Source: Thauera sp. 2A1
Lineage (GTDB): Bacteria; Pseudomonadota; Gammaproteobacteria; Burkholderiales; Rhodocyclaceae
DNA length: 64,000 bases
NCBI RefSeq assembly: GCF_009469595.2
Contig: NZ_SSXV01000003.1
Location: 124,001-188,000 of the forward strand
Direction of reading: 5' to 3'
Made by a program: the position numbers and the translations under genes. This document shows positions 37,944 through 47,390 of the stretch, in pieces. The number at the start of each line of letters is the position of its first letter. Position 1 is the first letter of the stretch. The notes beneath the pieces were generated by a model. That model did not search any database. It worked only from the letters and a program-made list of their open reading frames with translations, and was not told the origin of the DNA.

Positions 37944-39437
37944 TCAGGCTCCCGCGCCAGCAGCCGCCAGCATCATGCCGGTCTCATCGTTGTCGAGGTG
38001 CCATGGCGACTCCGCCGACTGCTCGCGCATCGCGCGGTGCAGCAGGTAGGCGCGATTGGGAACGTGAAGGTCCTCCGGCACGCGCTGGCCATTGGTCAGG
38101 AACAGGATGTCGAGCTTGCGCCGGACCGCCACGTCGAGCGCGGGCGCCAGGGACGCTGCCTCGTCCACCTTGGTGAAGATGCAACCGGCCAGGTCGCCAC
38201 CGCGGTAGGCGCGCACCACGTCGTCCAGCGTGTCGCCGCGGCAGGTGGCGTTCAGCAGCAGAATGCGGCGCACCTCGCCGGCGTCGGCCAGCATCCGCGC
38301 CTGTTCCGGCACCATGCGGTCGCGCTGGCTCATGCCCATCGTGTCGATCAGCACCATGTGCTTGTCGCGCAGGCCCGCCAGCGTCTGGCGCAACTCGTTG
38401 CCATCGCGCACGGCGAACACCGGCACGCCGAGGATGCGGCCGTAGATGCGCAATTGCTCCTGCGCGCCGATGCGGTAGCCATCGGTCGTGATCAGCGCAA
38501 CGCGGCCGGCGCCATGGCGCACCACGCAGCGCGCGGCCAGCTTGGCGGTGGTGGTGGTCTTGCCCACGCCGGTTGGCCCGACCAGCGCATAGACGCCACC
38601 GCGATCGATCGGGTCGTCGTCGCTGGTGCGGGCGCGCAGCAGGCTGTCCAACGCCTTGCGCACCGCCGTGCGCCCTTCGCCCGGCGTCGCTTCATCCTTG
38701 ATGACCTCGGCGAGCCGGCGCGACGAATCGGCGGAGAAACCCGCCTCGAGCAACTCGCCCATCACTGCGGCCCGCGCCGGCGCATGGCGGCGGGTGTCGC
38801 CCCAGGCGAAGCCGGCGAGCTGGCGTTCGATCATGCTGCGGATGCCGGTCAGCTCCTCCATCAGCCTGGCGTTGGCGTCCTGCAGCTCGCGCACGCGGTT
38901 ATCCGCACCGCTGTCGGCGTTCCTGTCGGCGTTCCTGTCCGCGATGCCTGCCGCTGCACCCACCGGCGGCTGCGGCTCGATCCGCAGCGCTGCCGCGCGG
39001 GCGCGGGCGGCGCGCTCGGCCTGCGACGAGAGCAGGAATTCGGGCGTCTCGATGCGCGGCGGGCTGAAGGGGCGGATCACCGGCTGTGCCGCCGGGCGCG
39101 GCATCGCGGCTGGCTGGCTCTGGCGCACATTGGCGGCGAGATCGGACAGGCTGACGCGGAAGTCATCTTCGCCTGCGGGCATCGCGGGCTGCATGACCGA
39201 CCGAGCCTGTGCCGCCTGCGGCGGGCGCGAGGACGCGTCCGGCGAGGCGGCCCTGCCGTCCTTGGCCCGCGCAGCGGCCGCCTGCAAGGCGCCAACCGCA
39301 TCGCCGGGCAGGGCCACGATCTCGACGCCGCCTTCGACCGCGCGGTTGGACAGCACGATGGCTTCCGGACCGAGCTCTTCCTTGAGCGCGCGCAGGGCCT
39401 CGCGCGCGGTGGGGGCGAAATAGCGTTTCACGTTCAT
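37944..39437 (-). CDS. flhF: FlhF, SRP-type GTPase placing the flagellum
   Basis: The 497-residue protein has the N-terminal B domain (MNVKRYFAPTAREALRALKE), a long Pro/Ala-rich linker, a helical N domain and the SRP G domain with P-loop GPTGVGKTTTTAKLAAR (about residues 287-303), plus DTMGMSQRD and TKVDEA. FlhF marks the pole for flagellar assembly, which suggests polar flagella here. The flhG ATG follows its stop by one base. The 177-base gap before it (39438-39614) has a purine-rich GGGAGAG ribosome site and no accepted promoter. Confidence 0.94.
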   Translation of the reverse strand: MNVKRYFAPTAREALRALKEELGPEAIVLSNRAVEGGVEIVALPGDAVGALQAAAARAKDGRAASPDASSRPPQAAQARSVMQPAMPAGEDDFRVSLSDLAANVRQSQPAAMPRPAAQPVIRPFSPPRIETPEFLLSSQAERAARARAAALRIEPQPPVGAAAGIADRNADRNADSGADNRVRELQDANARLMEELTGIRSMIERQLAGFAWGDTRRHAPARAAVMGELLEAGFSADSSRRLAEVIKDEATPGEGRTAVRKALDSLLRARTSDDDPIDRGGVYALVGPTGVGKTTTTAKLAARCVVRHGAGRVALITTDGYRIGAQEQLRIYGRILGVPVFAVRDGNELRQTLAGLRDKHMVLIDTMGMSQRDRMVPEQARMLADAGEVRRILLLNATCRGDTLDDVVRAYRGGDLAGCIFTKVDEAASLAPALDVAVRRKLDILFLTNGQRVPEDLHVPNRAYLLHRAMREQSAESPWHLDNDETGMMLAAAGAGA

Positions 39438-39614
39438 GGCGTCTCTCCCGGCGGCCGGACATCGGCCGCAGCTTGAACCGGATTATCGCCAGCTACCCGC
39501 GAGCGGCGAGACCCGAAAAAAGGTCCTTTCCCCCGTCAATTCGATCGAGGATCACCCGCGGTTCGACGCCGGAGTCCGCCGCGCCGGCTGACTGACCGGC
39601 ACGGCGCACAGGAG

Positions 39615-41714
39615 TCAGCCCTGCGCACCGATCATCGCGGTGACGCGGATGGTGCGCGACTCGGGCACTTCATTGTTGGAGATGACCTTCAGCGTCGGCA
39701 CCGCGCGGCGCAGGAAGCGCGACAGCAGCATGCGCAGTTGCGCCGGCACCAGCAGTACCGGCGGCAGGCCGACGTCCTCCTGGCGCTGGGCGATCTGCGC
39801 CGTCTGCCGCAGCAGCGTGTCGGCAAGGCCCGGCTCGATCACGCCGCCGTCGCCGCCCGAAGTCATCGCCTGCATCAGGATGCGTTCCAGACCCGGCTCG
39901 AGCGCCATCACCTGGACCTCGGCAGCGCCCGGGAACAGCGCCTGCACGATCGCGCGACCGAGCGCCTCGCGCACCCGCGCGGTAAGCTGAACCGGGTCCT
40001 GCGTGCGCGGCGCGTGCTCCGCCAGCACCTCGATGATGCTGCGCATGTCGCGGATGTTGACGCCCTCCTCGAGCAGGTTCTGCAGCACGCGCTGCACGGT
40101 CGACACCGGCAGCAGCTTGGGCACCAGGTCTTCCACCAGCTTGGGCGCCTCCTTGCCGATATGGTCGAGCAGCGCCTGCGTCTCCTGGCGGCCGAGCAGT
40201 TCGGCGGCATGGTTGAGGATGAGGTGGTTCAGGTGCGTGGCCACCACCGTGCTGGCGTCGACCACGGTGTAGCCCAGCGCGTGCGCCTGCTCGCGCTGCG
40301 CGGGCTCGATCCACACCGCCGGCAGGCCGAAGGCCGGATCCTTGGTCTCTCGGCCAGGCAGCGTGCCCGACACGCGACCCGGGTTGATCGCCAGGAACTG
40401 GCCCGGGAAGGCTTCGCCGCTGCCGATCTCGACGCCCTTCAGCGCGATGCGATAGGCATTGGGTCGCAACTCCAGGTTGTCGCGGATGTGCACCGGCGAC
40501 GACAGGAAGCCCACCTCCTGTGCGAACTTCTTGCGCAGGCCACGGATGCGCTTGAGCAGCTCGCCATCCTGCGCCTTGTCCACCATCGGAATCAGGCGGT
40601 AGCCCACTTCCAGCCCGAGCACGTCCACCGGCGCAACGTCGCTCCAGCTCGCCTCCTGCGCCTCGGGTCCGGGGGCCGCCGCCACCGCCGGCTGCGCAGC
40701 GGTGGCGCTGGCGGCTTCCTCGGCGATCTTCTTGCGCTTCACCCATGCCAGCGAGCCCAGCGACAAGGCCAGCAGCAGGAACACGACGTTGGGCATGCCG
40801 GGGATGAGGCCGAGCACGCCGATGATGCCGGCGGTGAGCAGCATCACCTGCGGGTTGGAGAACAACTGGCCGATCACCATGCCACCGATGTCGGCGTCGT
40901 CGCCGACGCGCGACACCACCAGGCCCGCCGCGACGGAGATGATGAGCGCGGGGATCTGCGCCACCAGGCCGTCGCCGATGGTCAGCAGGGTGTAGTTGTG
41001 CGCGGCGTCGCCCACCGCCATGTTGTGCTGGATCACGCCGACGAACAGGCCGCCGATGACGTTGATCACCAGGATCAGGATGCCGGCGACCGCATCGCCA
41101 CGCACGAACTTCGACGCACCGTCCATGGCGCCGTAGAAGTCGGATTCCTGCGCGATCTCCTTGCGCCGGCGCTTGGCTTCCTTCTCGTCGATGAGCCCGG
41201 CATTGAGGTCGGCATCGATCGCCATCTGCTTGCCGGGCATCGCGTCCAGGGTGAAGCGCGCGCTCACTTCGGCGATGCGCCCCGCGCCCTTGGTGATCAC
41301 CACGAAGTTGATGATGGTGAGGATCACGAACACCACGATGCCCACCGCGGTATTGCCACCGACGAGGAAGTTGCCGAAGGCCTCGATCACCTTGCCTGCG
41401 GCGTCCGGCCCGGAATGGCCGTGCATCAGCACGATGCGGGTGGAGGCCACGTTGAGCGACAGCCGCAGCAGCGTGGTCACCAGCAGCACGGTGGGGAAGA
41501 CGGAGAAGTCCAGCGGCTTCTTCGAATACATCGCCACCAGCATCACCATCACCGAGATGGCGATGTTGAAGGTGAAGAACACGTCGAGCAAAAAGACCGG
41601 CAGCGGCAGCACCATCATCGACAGGATCATGACGATGAGCAGCGGCGCCGCCATCGGCCGCAAGTTGGCCGGCGTCAGCAGTTGGCGGATGTTGAGCGTG
41701 TCGTTGGTGGCCAT
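39615..41714 (-). CDS. flhA: FlhA, flagellar type III export gate protein
   Basis: The 699-residue protein has eight membrane segments in the N-terminal half, the FHIPEP-region motif (KGAGRIAEVSARFTLDAMPG) and the large cytoplasmic ring domain that binds chaperone-substrate complexes. FlhA uses the proton gradient for export. It follows flhB by 53 bases. Length and motifs are complete. Confidence 0.97.
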   Translation of the reverse strand: MATNDTLNIRQLLTPANLRPMAAPLLIVMILSMMVLPLPVFLLDVFFTFNIAISVMVMLVAMYSKKPLDFSVFPTVLLVTTLLRLSLNVASTRIVLMHGHSGPDAAGKVIEAFGNFLVGGNTAVGIVVFVILTIINFVVITKGAGRIAEVSARFTLDAMPGKQMAIDADLNAGLIDEKEAKRRRKEIAQESDFYGAMDGASKFVRGDAVAGILILVINVIGGLFVGVIQHNMAVGDAAHNYTLLTIGDGLVAQIPALIISVAAGLVVSRVGDDADIGGMVIGQLFSNPQVMLLTAGIIGVLGLIPGMPNVVFLLLALSLGSLAWVKRKKIAEEAASATAAQPAVAAAPGPEAQEASWSDVAPVDVLGLEVGYRLIPMVDKAQDGELLKRIRGLRKKFAQEVGFLSSPVHIRDNLELRPNAYRIALKGVEIGSGEAFPGQFLAINPGRVSGTLPGRETKDPAFGLPAVWIEPAQREQAHALGYTVVDASTVVATHLNHLILNHAAELLGRQETQALLDHIGKEAPKLVEDLVPKLLPVSTVQRVLQNLLEEGVNIRDMRSIIEVLAEHAPRTQDPVQLTARVREALGRAIVQALFPGAAEVQVMALEPGLERILMQAMTSGGDGGVIEPGLADTLLRQTAQIAQRQEDVGLPPVLLVPAQLRMLLSRFLRRAVPTLKVISNNEVPESRTIRVTAMIGAQG

Positions 41715-41767
41715 GCGTCAGGCCTCGCTGCGGAAGTTCATGTGCATGCTTTGCGGCAGGCGCCGCC

Positions 41768-42910
41768 TCATTCCTCGGGGACGCCGGGGTCCATGCCCTC
41801 GGGCACCGGCAGGTTCGTCGGCACCTGCGGCGGCAGTCCGCCGCCGGCAGTCCAGGCATCGAGCTGGTAGACGTAGGCCATCACCTCGGCCACTGCGGTG
41901 TATAACGCCGCGGGAATCGCCTGTTCGAGCTCGCAGTGCGCATACAGGGCACGCGCCAGCGGCGGCGCCTCGAGCAGCGGCACGTCGCTCTCCCTTGCGA
42001 CCTCGCGGATCTTCAGTGCCAGTTCGCCGCGCCCCTTGGCGACGACGACGGGCGCGCCCATCCTGCCGGCGTCGTACTTCAGCGCCACCGAGAAGTGCGT
42101 CGGGTTGGTCACCACCACGTCGGCCTTGGGCACCTGGGCCATCATGCGGCGCCGCGCCATGTCGCGCTGCATGGCGCGGATGCGGCCCTTGATCTGAGGG
42201 TCGCCCTCCTGCTCCTTGCTCTCGCGCCGCACCTCGTCCTTGGTCATGCGCAGCCTGCTGTGGTACTGCCACAACTGGAAGGGCACGTCGATCAGCGCCA
42301 GCAGACCAAGGCTGGAGACGATCAGCAGCGCGGCGAAACCGACGGTGTCGGCAAAGTCGGGCATGCCGACTTCGAGCGGCTCGATCATCAGGTCGAACAG
42401 GTGCTCCTTGTTGTTCCACAGCACCGCCGCAGCCACGCTGCCCACCAGCAGCGACTTCAGGATGGCCTTCACCATCTCGGCAAAGCCGTGCAGCGAGAAC
42501 ATGCGGCCTATGCCCTGCAGCGGGTTCAGGCGGCCGAAGTTCGGCCCCAGCGCCTTGGGCGCGAAGACGAAGCCGCCGAGCAGGATGGGCGCCGCCACCG
42601 CAGCCACCATCAGCACGACGAACAGCGGCATCAGCATGAACAGCGCACTCTCGAGCTCCGCGTGCAGCGCGTCGAGCATCAGCGCGGGATCGAAGGCCCG
42701 CGCGCGCTCGAAGGCGAAGGCGCCCCGCACCAGCGCGAGCATGCGCGCCGCCATCCAGTCGCCCATCATCCACAGCGATGCAATGCCCGCCATGGTGACG
42801 AGGAAGGTCGACAGCTCGCGCGACTGCGGGACCTGCCCTTCCTCGCGCGCCTGCTCCAGCCTGCGTGGCGATGGCGCTTCTGTCCGTTCGAGATCGCTGT
42901 CTTCGGCCAA
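41768..42910 (-). CDS. flhB: FlhB, flagellar export substrate-switch protein
   Basis: The 380-residue protein has four membrane segments and the autocleavage site NPTH at residues 269-272 (VVVTNPTHFSVALKYD). Cleavage there, with FliK, switches export from hook to filament proteins. The likely start is a TTG at 42910 with CCGGAG 5-10 bases upstream; it gives the normal MAEDSDLERTEAPSPRRLEQ. It is the first gene of the flhB-A-F-G-fliA-motC-motD run. Confidence 0.94.
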   Translation of the reverse strand: MAEDSDLERTEAPSPRRLEQAREEGQVPQSRELSTFLVTMAGIASLWMMGDWMAARMLALVRGAFAFERARAFDPALMLDALHAELESALFMLMPLFVVLMVAAVAAPILLGGFVFAPKALGPNFGRLNPLQGIGRMFSLHGFAEMVKAILKSLLVGSVAAAVLWNNKEHLFDLMIEPLEVGMPDFADTVGFAALLIVSSLGLLALIDVPFQLWQYHSRLRMTKDEVRRESKEQEGDPQIKGRIRAMQRDMARRRMMAQVPKADVVVTNPTHFSVALKYDAGRMGAPVVVAKGRGELALKIREVARESDVPLLEAPPLARALYAHCELEQAIPAALYTAVAEVMAYVYQLDAWTAGGGLPPQVPTNLPVPEGMDPGVPEE

Positions 42911-42932
42911 GGCCGGCTCCGGTGATCGTCCG

Positions 42933-42952
42933 CCGCATCCCCATGGATGCGG
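42933..42952. promoter_or_regulatory. Hairpin in the flhB leader
   Basis: Perfect 8-base arms CCGCATCC and GGATGCGG with a 4-base loop lie 22 bases upstream of the flhB TTG start. The 155-base region to 43065 shows no acceptable sigma-54 or sigma-28 promoter for flhB. An isolated GCCGATAA at 43003 faces the other way and lacks a -35. Confidence 0.4.
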
Positions 42953-43065
42953 ACGCCAGACGACGTGTGGAGATTATGGCCGTGGCACTTGCTGCGGCAG
43001 GAGCCGATAAAACGCAGGAAAGACCCGCTTTTCGAACTTTGCGTGAGCGGTGGCGGAAGCGGTGA

Positions 43066-43524
43066 TCAGCGCGCGGGCGGCAGGCGGTCGATGCCGCGGA
43101 TGCTGTCGCCCGGCTTCACGCCGCGCTCGCGGAACCAGCCGATGTTCATCTCCAGCGCGTAGCGCGCGGCGCCGGCAGCGCAGTGGTTGTCCTCGGTCTG
43201 CGGCTGCATGTCCTCGACGTTCAGCACCCTGCCCTTCGCATCGAGGAAAGCCACCGACAGCGGCAGGAAGGTGTTGCGCATCCACATGCAGTGGATTGCA
43301 TCCTCGGGGAAGACGAACACCATGCCCCGCTGCAGCGGCATCATCTTGCGGTTCATCAGCCCTGTCTGCCGTGCCTGGAAGGTGCTCGCGACTTCCGCCT
43401 CGATGCGGTACATGCCGACACCCAGCTCGGCTACCGGCAGCTCGGCGCGTGCCGATGCCGCACAGACGACGGCGATGACCGCGGCGCCGAGCGCGCGCCG
43501 GATGAACTGCGAAGGAATGCCCAT
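43066..43524 (-). CDS. Exported DUF192 family protein
   Basis: The 152-residue protein has a Sec signal peptide (MGIPSQFIRRALGAAVIAVV, cleavage after ARA near residue 27) and the DUF192 core: FQARQTGLMNRKMM, GMVFVFPEDAIHCMWMRNT and a C-terminal ALEMNIGWFRERGVKPGD. The biochemical function of DUF192 proteins is not established. It follows rluE on the same strand by about 40 bases and has a candidate -10 box that overlaps the rluE stop codon. Confidence 0.88.
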   Translation of the reverse strand: MGIPSQFIRRALGAAVIAVVCAASARAELPVAELGVGMYRIEAEVASTFQARQTGLMNRKMMPLQRGMVFVFPEDAIHCMWMRNTFLPLSVAFLDAKGRVLNVEDMQPQTEDNHCAAGAARYALEMNIGWFRERGVKPGDSIRGIDRLPPAR

Positions 43525-43563
43525 GTGCCCGCCCCTGAATCCGGAAGCCTGAAGTTGGCGCGG

Positions 43564-43569
43564 ATTCTA
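43564..43569 (-). promoter_or_regulatory. Possible -10 box for the DUF192 gene
   Basis: On the minus strand TAGAAT within CGCGCTAGAATCCGC lies 39 bases before the DUF192 gene start and includes the TAG stop of the upstream pseudouridine synthase gene. No clear -35 was identified. Confidence 0.35.
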
Positions 43570-44145
43570 GCGCGTTCGCGCAGGTCTCCGAATCGGCTCT
43601 GTCGGCGCCGGCTCCTCGCGCCACTGCCCGGGCAGCAGCCCCGCCAGCCGCCACGGTCCGATCGCCACTCGCACCAGGCGCAGTGTCGGCAAGCCGACCT
43701 TCGCCGTCATGCGCCGCACCTGGCGGTTCTTGCCCTCGCGCAGCACGATCTCCAGCCAGCTCGTCGGCACCGTCTTGCGATACCGCACGGGCGGGTCGCG
43801 CGGCCACAGCCAATCGGGCTCGGCTACCCGCCGCGCCTCGCACGGCTTCGTGACGAACTCGCCCAGATCCACCCCGCGCCGCAGTGCGGCGAGCGCCGCC
43901 TCGCCGGCCTCGGCCTCCACCTGCACCAAGTAGGTCTTGGGCAGCTTGTGGCGCGGATCGGCGATGCGGTGCTGCAGCGCGCCATCATCGGTGAGCAGCA
44001 GCAGCCCCTCGCTGTCGGTGTCGAGGCGGCCGGCGGCATACACACCGGGAATGCGGACGTAGTCCTTGAGCGTCGCGCGCCCCGCCTCATCGGTGAACTG
44101 GCACAGAACGCCATAGGGTTTGTTGAGGAGGATGAGTCGGGACAT
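43567..44145 (-). CDS. rluE: RluE-like rRNA pseudouridine synthase
   Basis: The 192-residue protein lacks an S4 domain and has the RsuA/RluE-family catalytic motif [14 protein letters not shown] with the catalytic Asp, [10 protein letters not shown] at the N terminus and [21 protein letters not shown]. coli RluE modifies U2457 of 23S rRNA; the short form here fits it best, though other small RsuA-family members are possible. The tail is Pro/Arg-rich. Confidence 0.85.
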   Translation of the reverse strand: MSRLILLNKPYGVLCQFTDEAGRATLKDYVRIPGVYAAGRLDTDSEGLLLLTDDGALQHRIADPRHKLPKTYLVQVEAEAGEAALAALRRGVDLGEFVTKPCEARRVAEPDWLWPRDPPVRYRKTVPTSWLEIVLREGKNRQVRRMTAKVGLPTLRLVRVAIGPWRLAGLLPGQWREEPAPTEPIRRPARTR

Positions 44146-44217
44146 GGTCGGGATCGATGCCGAACACTGGAAACGCTCGCTCGGCCGGGATGACGGCCGT
44201 CTCGCGCCGCTGAAACG

Positions 44218-44244
44218 AAAAAGCGGCTTCCATGGCCGCTTTTT
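44218..44244 (-). terminator. Intrinsic terminator of tRNA-Ser
   Basis: A perfect inverted repeat AAAAAGCGGC / GCCGCTTTTT with a 7-base loop lies 10 bases past the tRNA 3' end. On the minus strand it gives a GC stem followed by five T. The symmetric A/T flanks mean it could also stop transcription from the other side. Confidence 0.88.
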
Positions 44245-44254
44245 CCTGATCTCC

Positions 44255-44344
44255 TGGCGGAGGCGGTGAGATTCGAACTCACGAGGGGCGTAAACCCCTG
44301 ACGGTTTTCAAGACCGTTGCATTCAACCGCTCTGCCACGCCTCC
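44255..44344 (-). tRNA. tRNA-Ser(UGA)
   Basis: On the minus strand the 90-base gene begins GGAGGCGTGGCAGAGCGG and ends CCGCCTCC followed by an encoded GCCA. The acceptor arms GGAGGCG and CGCCTCC pair, the T-arm has GTTCGAATC, and the anticodon loop CTTGAAA carries TGA. A long variable arm (around AGGGGTTTACGCCCCT) is typical of serine tRNAs. No introns or mobile element attach sites were noted at its 3' end. Confidence 0.96.
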
Positions 44345-44355
44345 GAAGCGCGCGG

Positions 44356-44380
44356 AGTATACACCACGGTATGCACCGTG
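44356..44380 (-). promoter_or_regulatory. Probable tRNA-Ser promoter and hairpin after bioB
   Basis: On the minus strand TATACT (44356-44361) lies 11 bases before the tRNA 5' end and fits a -10 box. Just upstream a hairpin with arms CACGGT and ACCGTG (44365-44380, loop of four) follows the bioB stop and could end the biotin operon. The -35 is not clear. Confidence 0.5.
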
Positions 44381-44422
44381 CACCACGGCCGGACCCGCGC
44401 CTCCCCAGGCGCGGGCGGCCAG

Positions 44423-45436
44423 TCAGGCGCCGCCGCCCTGGATGCGCATGTCGAGGCGGTCGAGCAGTTTGCGGTCGCGGCCGGTCTGCGGGTTGGGGGT
44501 GGTCAGCAGGCGGTCGCCGTAGAACATCGAGTTGGCACCGGCCATGAAGCACAGCGCCTGCAGCGCCTCATCCATCTCTTCGCGCCCGGCCGACAGGCGC
44601 ACCATCGAGCTCGGCATGGTGATGCGCGCCACCGCGATCGTGCGCACGAACTCGAAGGGGTCGATCGGGTCGGTGCCGGCGAGCGGCGTGCCTTCGATCG
44701 GCACCAGGTTGTTGATGGGCACCGACTCGGGGCAGGGATCGAGGTTGGCGAGCTGGGCGATGAGCGCGGCACGGTGGGTGCGCGATTCGCCCATGCCGAC
44801 GATGCCGCCGCTGCACACGTTGATGCCGGCGCTGCGCACGTTGTCCAGCGTGTCGAGGCGGTCCTGGTAGGTCCGGGTGCTGATGACCTTGCCGTAGTAC
44901 TCGGGCGCGGTGTCGAGGTTGTGGTTGTAGTAGTCGAGGCCGGCGTCCTTCAACTCCTGTGCCTGCTCCGCGTCGAGCATGCCCAGCGTCATGCAGGTCT
45001 CCAACCCCATCGCCTTCACCTCGCGCACCATGGTCGACACCTTCTCCATGTCGCGCTCCTTGGGCGAGCGCCACGCCGCCCCCATGCAGAAGCGCGTCGC
45101 ACCCTGCGCCTTGGCAGCCTGCGCGGCTTCCAGCACCTCGTCGAGCGGCATCAGCTTGCTCGCCTTGACCTCGGTGTCGAAATGCGCCGATTGCGAGCAG
45201 TAGCCGCAATCCTCGGCGCAGCCGCCGGTCTTGATCGACAGCAGCGTCGAGAGCTGGATCTCGTTCGGGTCGAAGTGCTCGCGGTGCACCTGTTGCGCGC
45301 GGAACACCAGCTCCATGAAGGGCAGCGCGAACAGCGCCTCGACGTCCTCCACGCGCCAGCGTTGCGGACGCTCCGGCTGCTTGCTCGGTGCGGATCGACG
45401 CAGGGCGTCGGGTGAGATGGTGGCGATGGTGTTCAT
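44423..45436 (-). CDS. bioB: BioB, biotin synthase
   Basis: The 337-residue radical-SAM enzyme has the 4Fe-4S motif C73xxxC77xxC80 ([16 protein letters not shown]) and GIVGMGES. It inserts sulfur into dethiobiotin to give biotin. It is the last gene of bioA-F-D-B, overlapping bioD by 4 bases (ATGA). Full family length. Confidence 0.97.
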   Translation of the reverse strand: MNTIATISPDALRRSAPSKQPERPQRWRVEDVEALFALPFMELVFRAQQVHREHFDPNEIQLSTLLSIKTGGCAEDCGYCSQSAHFDTEVKASKLMPLDEVLEAAQAAKAQGATRFCMGAAWRSPKERDMEKVSTMVREVKAMGLETCMTLGMLDAEQAQELKDAGLDYYNHNLDTAPEYYGKVISTRTYQDRLDTLDNVRSAGINVCSGGIVGMGESRTHRAALIAQLANLDPCPESVPINNLVPIEGTPLAGTDPIDPFEFVRTIAVARITMPSSMVRLSAGREEMDEALQALCFMAGANSMFYGDRLLTTPNPQTGRDRKLLDRLDMRIQGGGA

Positions 45437-46173
45437 GCTGTGTCCCTCTGGGTGTGTATGGTGTCGAAGATCGCGTGCAACGCTGGCACGTTGAGATAAG
45501 GATAGATCGCTTCCGGCGTCGGGTCAGGCAGGCGCGGCACCAGGCCGAGGCAGGGTGCCGCCCCCAGGCCGTGGGCAAGCGCGTCGAGGTTCTGCGCCAC
45601 GTAGGGCAGGTGCGGATCGACGGTGTTGGCCACCCAGCCGCACAGCTTCAGGCCGCGCGCGCGAATCGCTTCCGCCGTGAGCAAGGCGTGGTTGATGCAC
45701 CCCAGCCGCACGCCGACCACCAGCACTACCGGCAGGCCGAGATCGCGGGCGAAATCGGCACTGTCCCAGCCGCCGCCGAAGGGTACACGAAACCCGCCCA
45801 CCCCTTCCACGATCAGCAAATCGGCACGATCGGCGAGCGCATGCACCGTAGCCAGCAGCGCATCGCGCCCGATGTCCCGCCCTTCGAGTTCGGCGGCGAT
45901 GTGGGGCGAACAGGCTGCCTCGAACTGGAAGGGACCGACCTCCGCCGCGGTGAGGGCGATGGAACTGGCCGCGCGCAGGGCCGCGACGTCCTCATTGATG
46001 CGCTCGCCGCCGATGTCGTCCATGCCGGCCGCCACCGGCTTCATGCCGGCCACGCGCGCGCCGCTCTTGGCAAAGGCCTTCACCAGCGCCGCGGAGACGC
46101 GCGTCTTGCCGATCTCGGTGTCGGTGCCGGTGACAAAGAGCCCGCGCAATGCGGATCGTGTCGAGGAGTTCAT
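45433..46173 (-). CDS. bioD: BioD, dethiobiotin synthetase
   Basis: The 246-residue protein has the P-loop [19 protein letters not shown] near residues 13-31 and the [10 protein letters not shown] substrate loop, both typical of BioD. It closes the ureido ring of dethiobiotin from DAPA, CO2 and ATP. It overlaps bioF and bioB by 4 bases each, so the genes are probably translated in series. Confidence 0.95.
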   Translation of the reverse strand: MNSSTRSALRGLFVTGTDTEIGKTRVSAALVKAFAKSGARVAGMKPVAAGMDDIGGERINEDVAALRAASSIALTAAEVGPFQFEAACSPHIAAELEGRDIGRDALLATVHALADRADLLIVEGVGGFRVPFGGGWDSADFARDLGLPVVLVVGVRLGCINHALLTAEAIRARGLKLCGWVANTVDPHLPYVAQNLDALAHGLGAAPCLGLVPRLPDPTPEAIYPYLNVPALHAIFDTIHTQRDTA

Positions 46174-47390
46174 GTGGGATCTTCCTGATCAGCCAGATCT
46201 TCGAGCGCGGCGCATAGCCGTTCGACGTCGGCGTCGCTGTGGGCGGCGCTCAGCGTGATGCGCAGGCGCGCGGTATTGGCCGGCACGGTCGGCGGCCGGA
46301 TCGCGGGCACCCACAGGCCGCGTGCATCCAGCCCGGCCGCCAGCGCAAGCGCCGCAGCGTTGTCGCCGACGATCAGCGGCTGGATGGCGGTGCCGGATTC
46401 GGCCAGGCGCCAGCCAAGGTCGGGATGACGATCGATGATCGCCTGCAGCCCCGCACGCAGCAGGGCAATGAGTTGCTGCAGGTGGCCGCGCCGCCGGGTG
46501 CCCTCCTCTCCCGCGATCAGCGCGATGCTCGCGCGCAGGGCATGAGCCAGGGCGGGCGGCGCGGCGGTCGTGTAGATGTAGCTGCGCGCCATCTGCACCA
46601 GCGCGTCGATCACCATCGGATGCGCGGCGACGAAGGCGCCGCCGATGCCGGCGGCCTTGCCCAGCGTGCCCATATAGATGAAGCGCTCGCTCGCCAGCCC
46701 GAAGTGCGCCAGCGCGCCGCGCCCCTGCTCGCCGAGCACGCCGAAGCCGTGCGCGTCGTCCACCACCAGCCAGGCGTCGTGGCGCTCGGCCAGCGCCAGC
46801 AGTTCGGGCAGCGGCGCGAGGTCGCCATCCATGCTGAACACCGCGTCGGTGACGATCAGCTTCACCGGCGTGTCGCAGGTGGCCAGCCGCGCCTCGAGCA
46901 GATCCGCGCGGTTGTGCGGGTAGCGCCACATCTTCGCCTCGGCCAGCAGGCCGGCGTCGATCAGCGAGGCGTGGTTGAGCTTGTCGGCGAAGAGGGTCGC
47001 GTCGCCGTCACCGAGCGTGGTGAGCAGGGCGAGATTGGCCATGTAGCCGGTGCAGAAACTGAGCGCCTCGCAGCCGGGGATGCAGGGTGCGAGCAAGGCT
47101 GCGAGGTCCTCCTCGAGCGCCGCGTGCGCGCGGCCGTGCCCGCTCACCAGATGCGAGGCACCGCTGCCTGCTCCCCACTGCCGCGCGCCATCGGCCAGCG
47201 CCTCGATGACCGCAGGATGGTTCGCCAGCCCGAGATAGTCGTTGCTGCAGAAGGCCAGCATGTCGCGCGTGCCACCTTCGCCCGCCACACGCTGGTGCGG
47301 CGCGCAGGGCGTCTCGGCGATGCGGCGGCGGCGCTGCAGCGAGGCCGCCTCGCGCTCACGCAACCGGCGGTTCAGGTGTGCGAGCAGCAT
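46170..47390 (-). CDS. bioF: BioF, 8-amino-7-oxononanoate synthase
   Basis: The 406-residue PLP enzyme has [38 protein letters not shown], the [15 protein letters not shown] motif and the PLP lysine in [13 protein letters not shown]. It condenses pimeloyl-ACP (or CoA) with alanine. Its start lies inside the end of bioA (35-base overlap) and its end overlaps bioD. The first 30 residues match the family opening, which supports the overlapping start. Confidence 0.95.
   Translation of the reverse strand: MLLAHLNRRLREREAASLQRRRRIAETPCAPHQRVAGEGGTRDMLAFCSNDYLGLANHPAVIEALADGARQWGAGSGASHLVSGHGRAHAALEEDLAALLAPCIPGCEALSFCTGYMANLALLTTLGDGDATLFADKLNHASLIDAGLLAEAKMWRYPHNRADLLEARLATCDTPVKLIVTDAVFSMDGDLAPLPELLALAERHDAWLVVDDAHGFGVLGEQGRGALAHFGLASERFIYMGTLGKAAGIGGAFVAAHPMVIDALVQMARSYIYTTAAPPALAHALRASIALIAGEEGTRRRGHLQQLIALLRAGLQAIIDRHPDLGWRLAESGTAIQPLIVGDNAAALALAAGLDARGLWVPAIRPPTVPANTARLRITLSAAHSDADVERLCAALEDLADQEDPT

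Noticed and set aside
39738..41870. Long open frame opposite flhA (710 codons)
   Set aside because: It is antisense to a complete flhA and its His/Asp/Gln-rich composition reflects the complementary codons only.
43003..43010. Exact GCCGATAA between flhB and the DUF192 gene
   Set aside because: It points along the plus strand into the 3' end of a minus-strand gene and has no -35 element.
44218..44345. tRNA-Ser as a possible integration site
   Set aside because: No integrase gene, direct repeat of the tRNA 3' end or foreign-looking DNA lies next to it.
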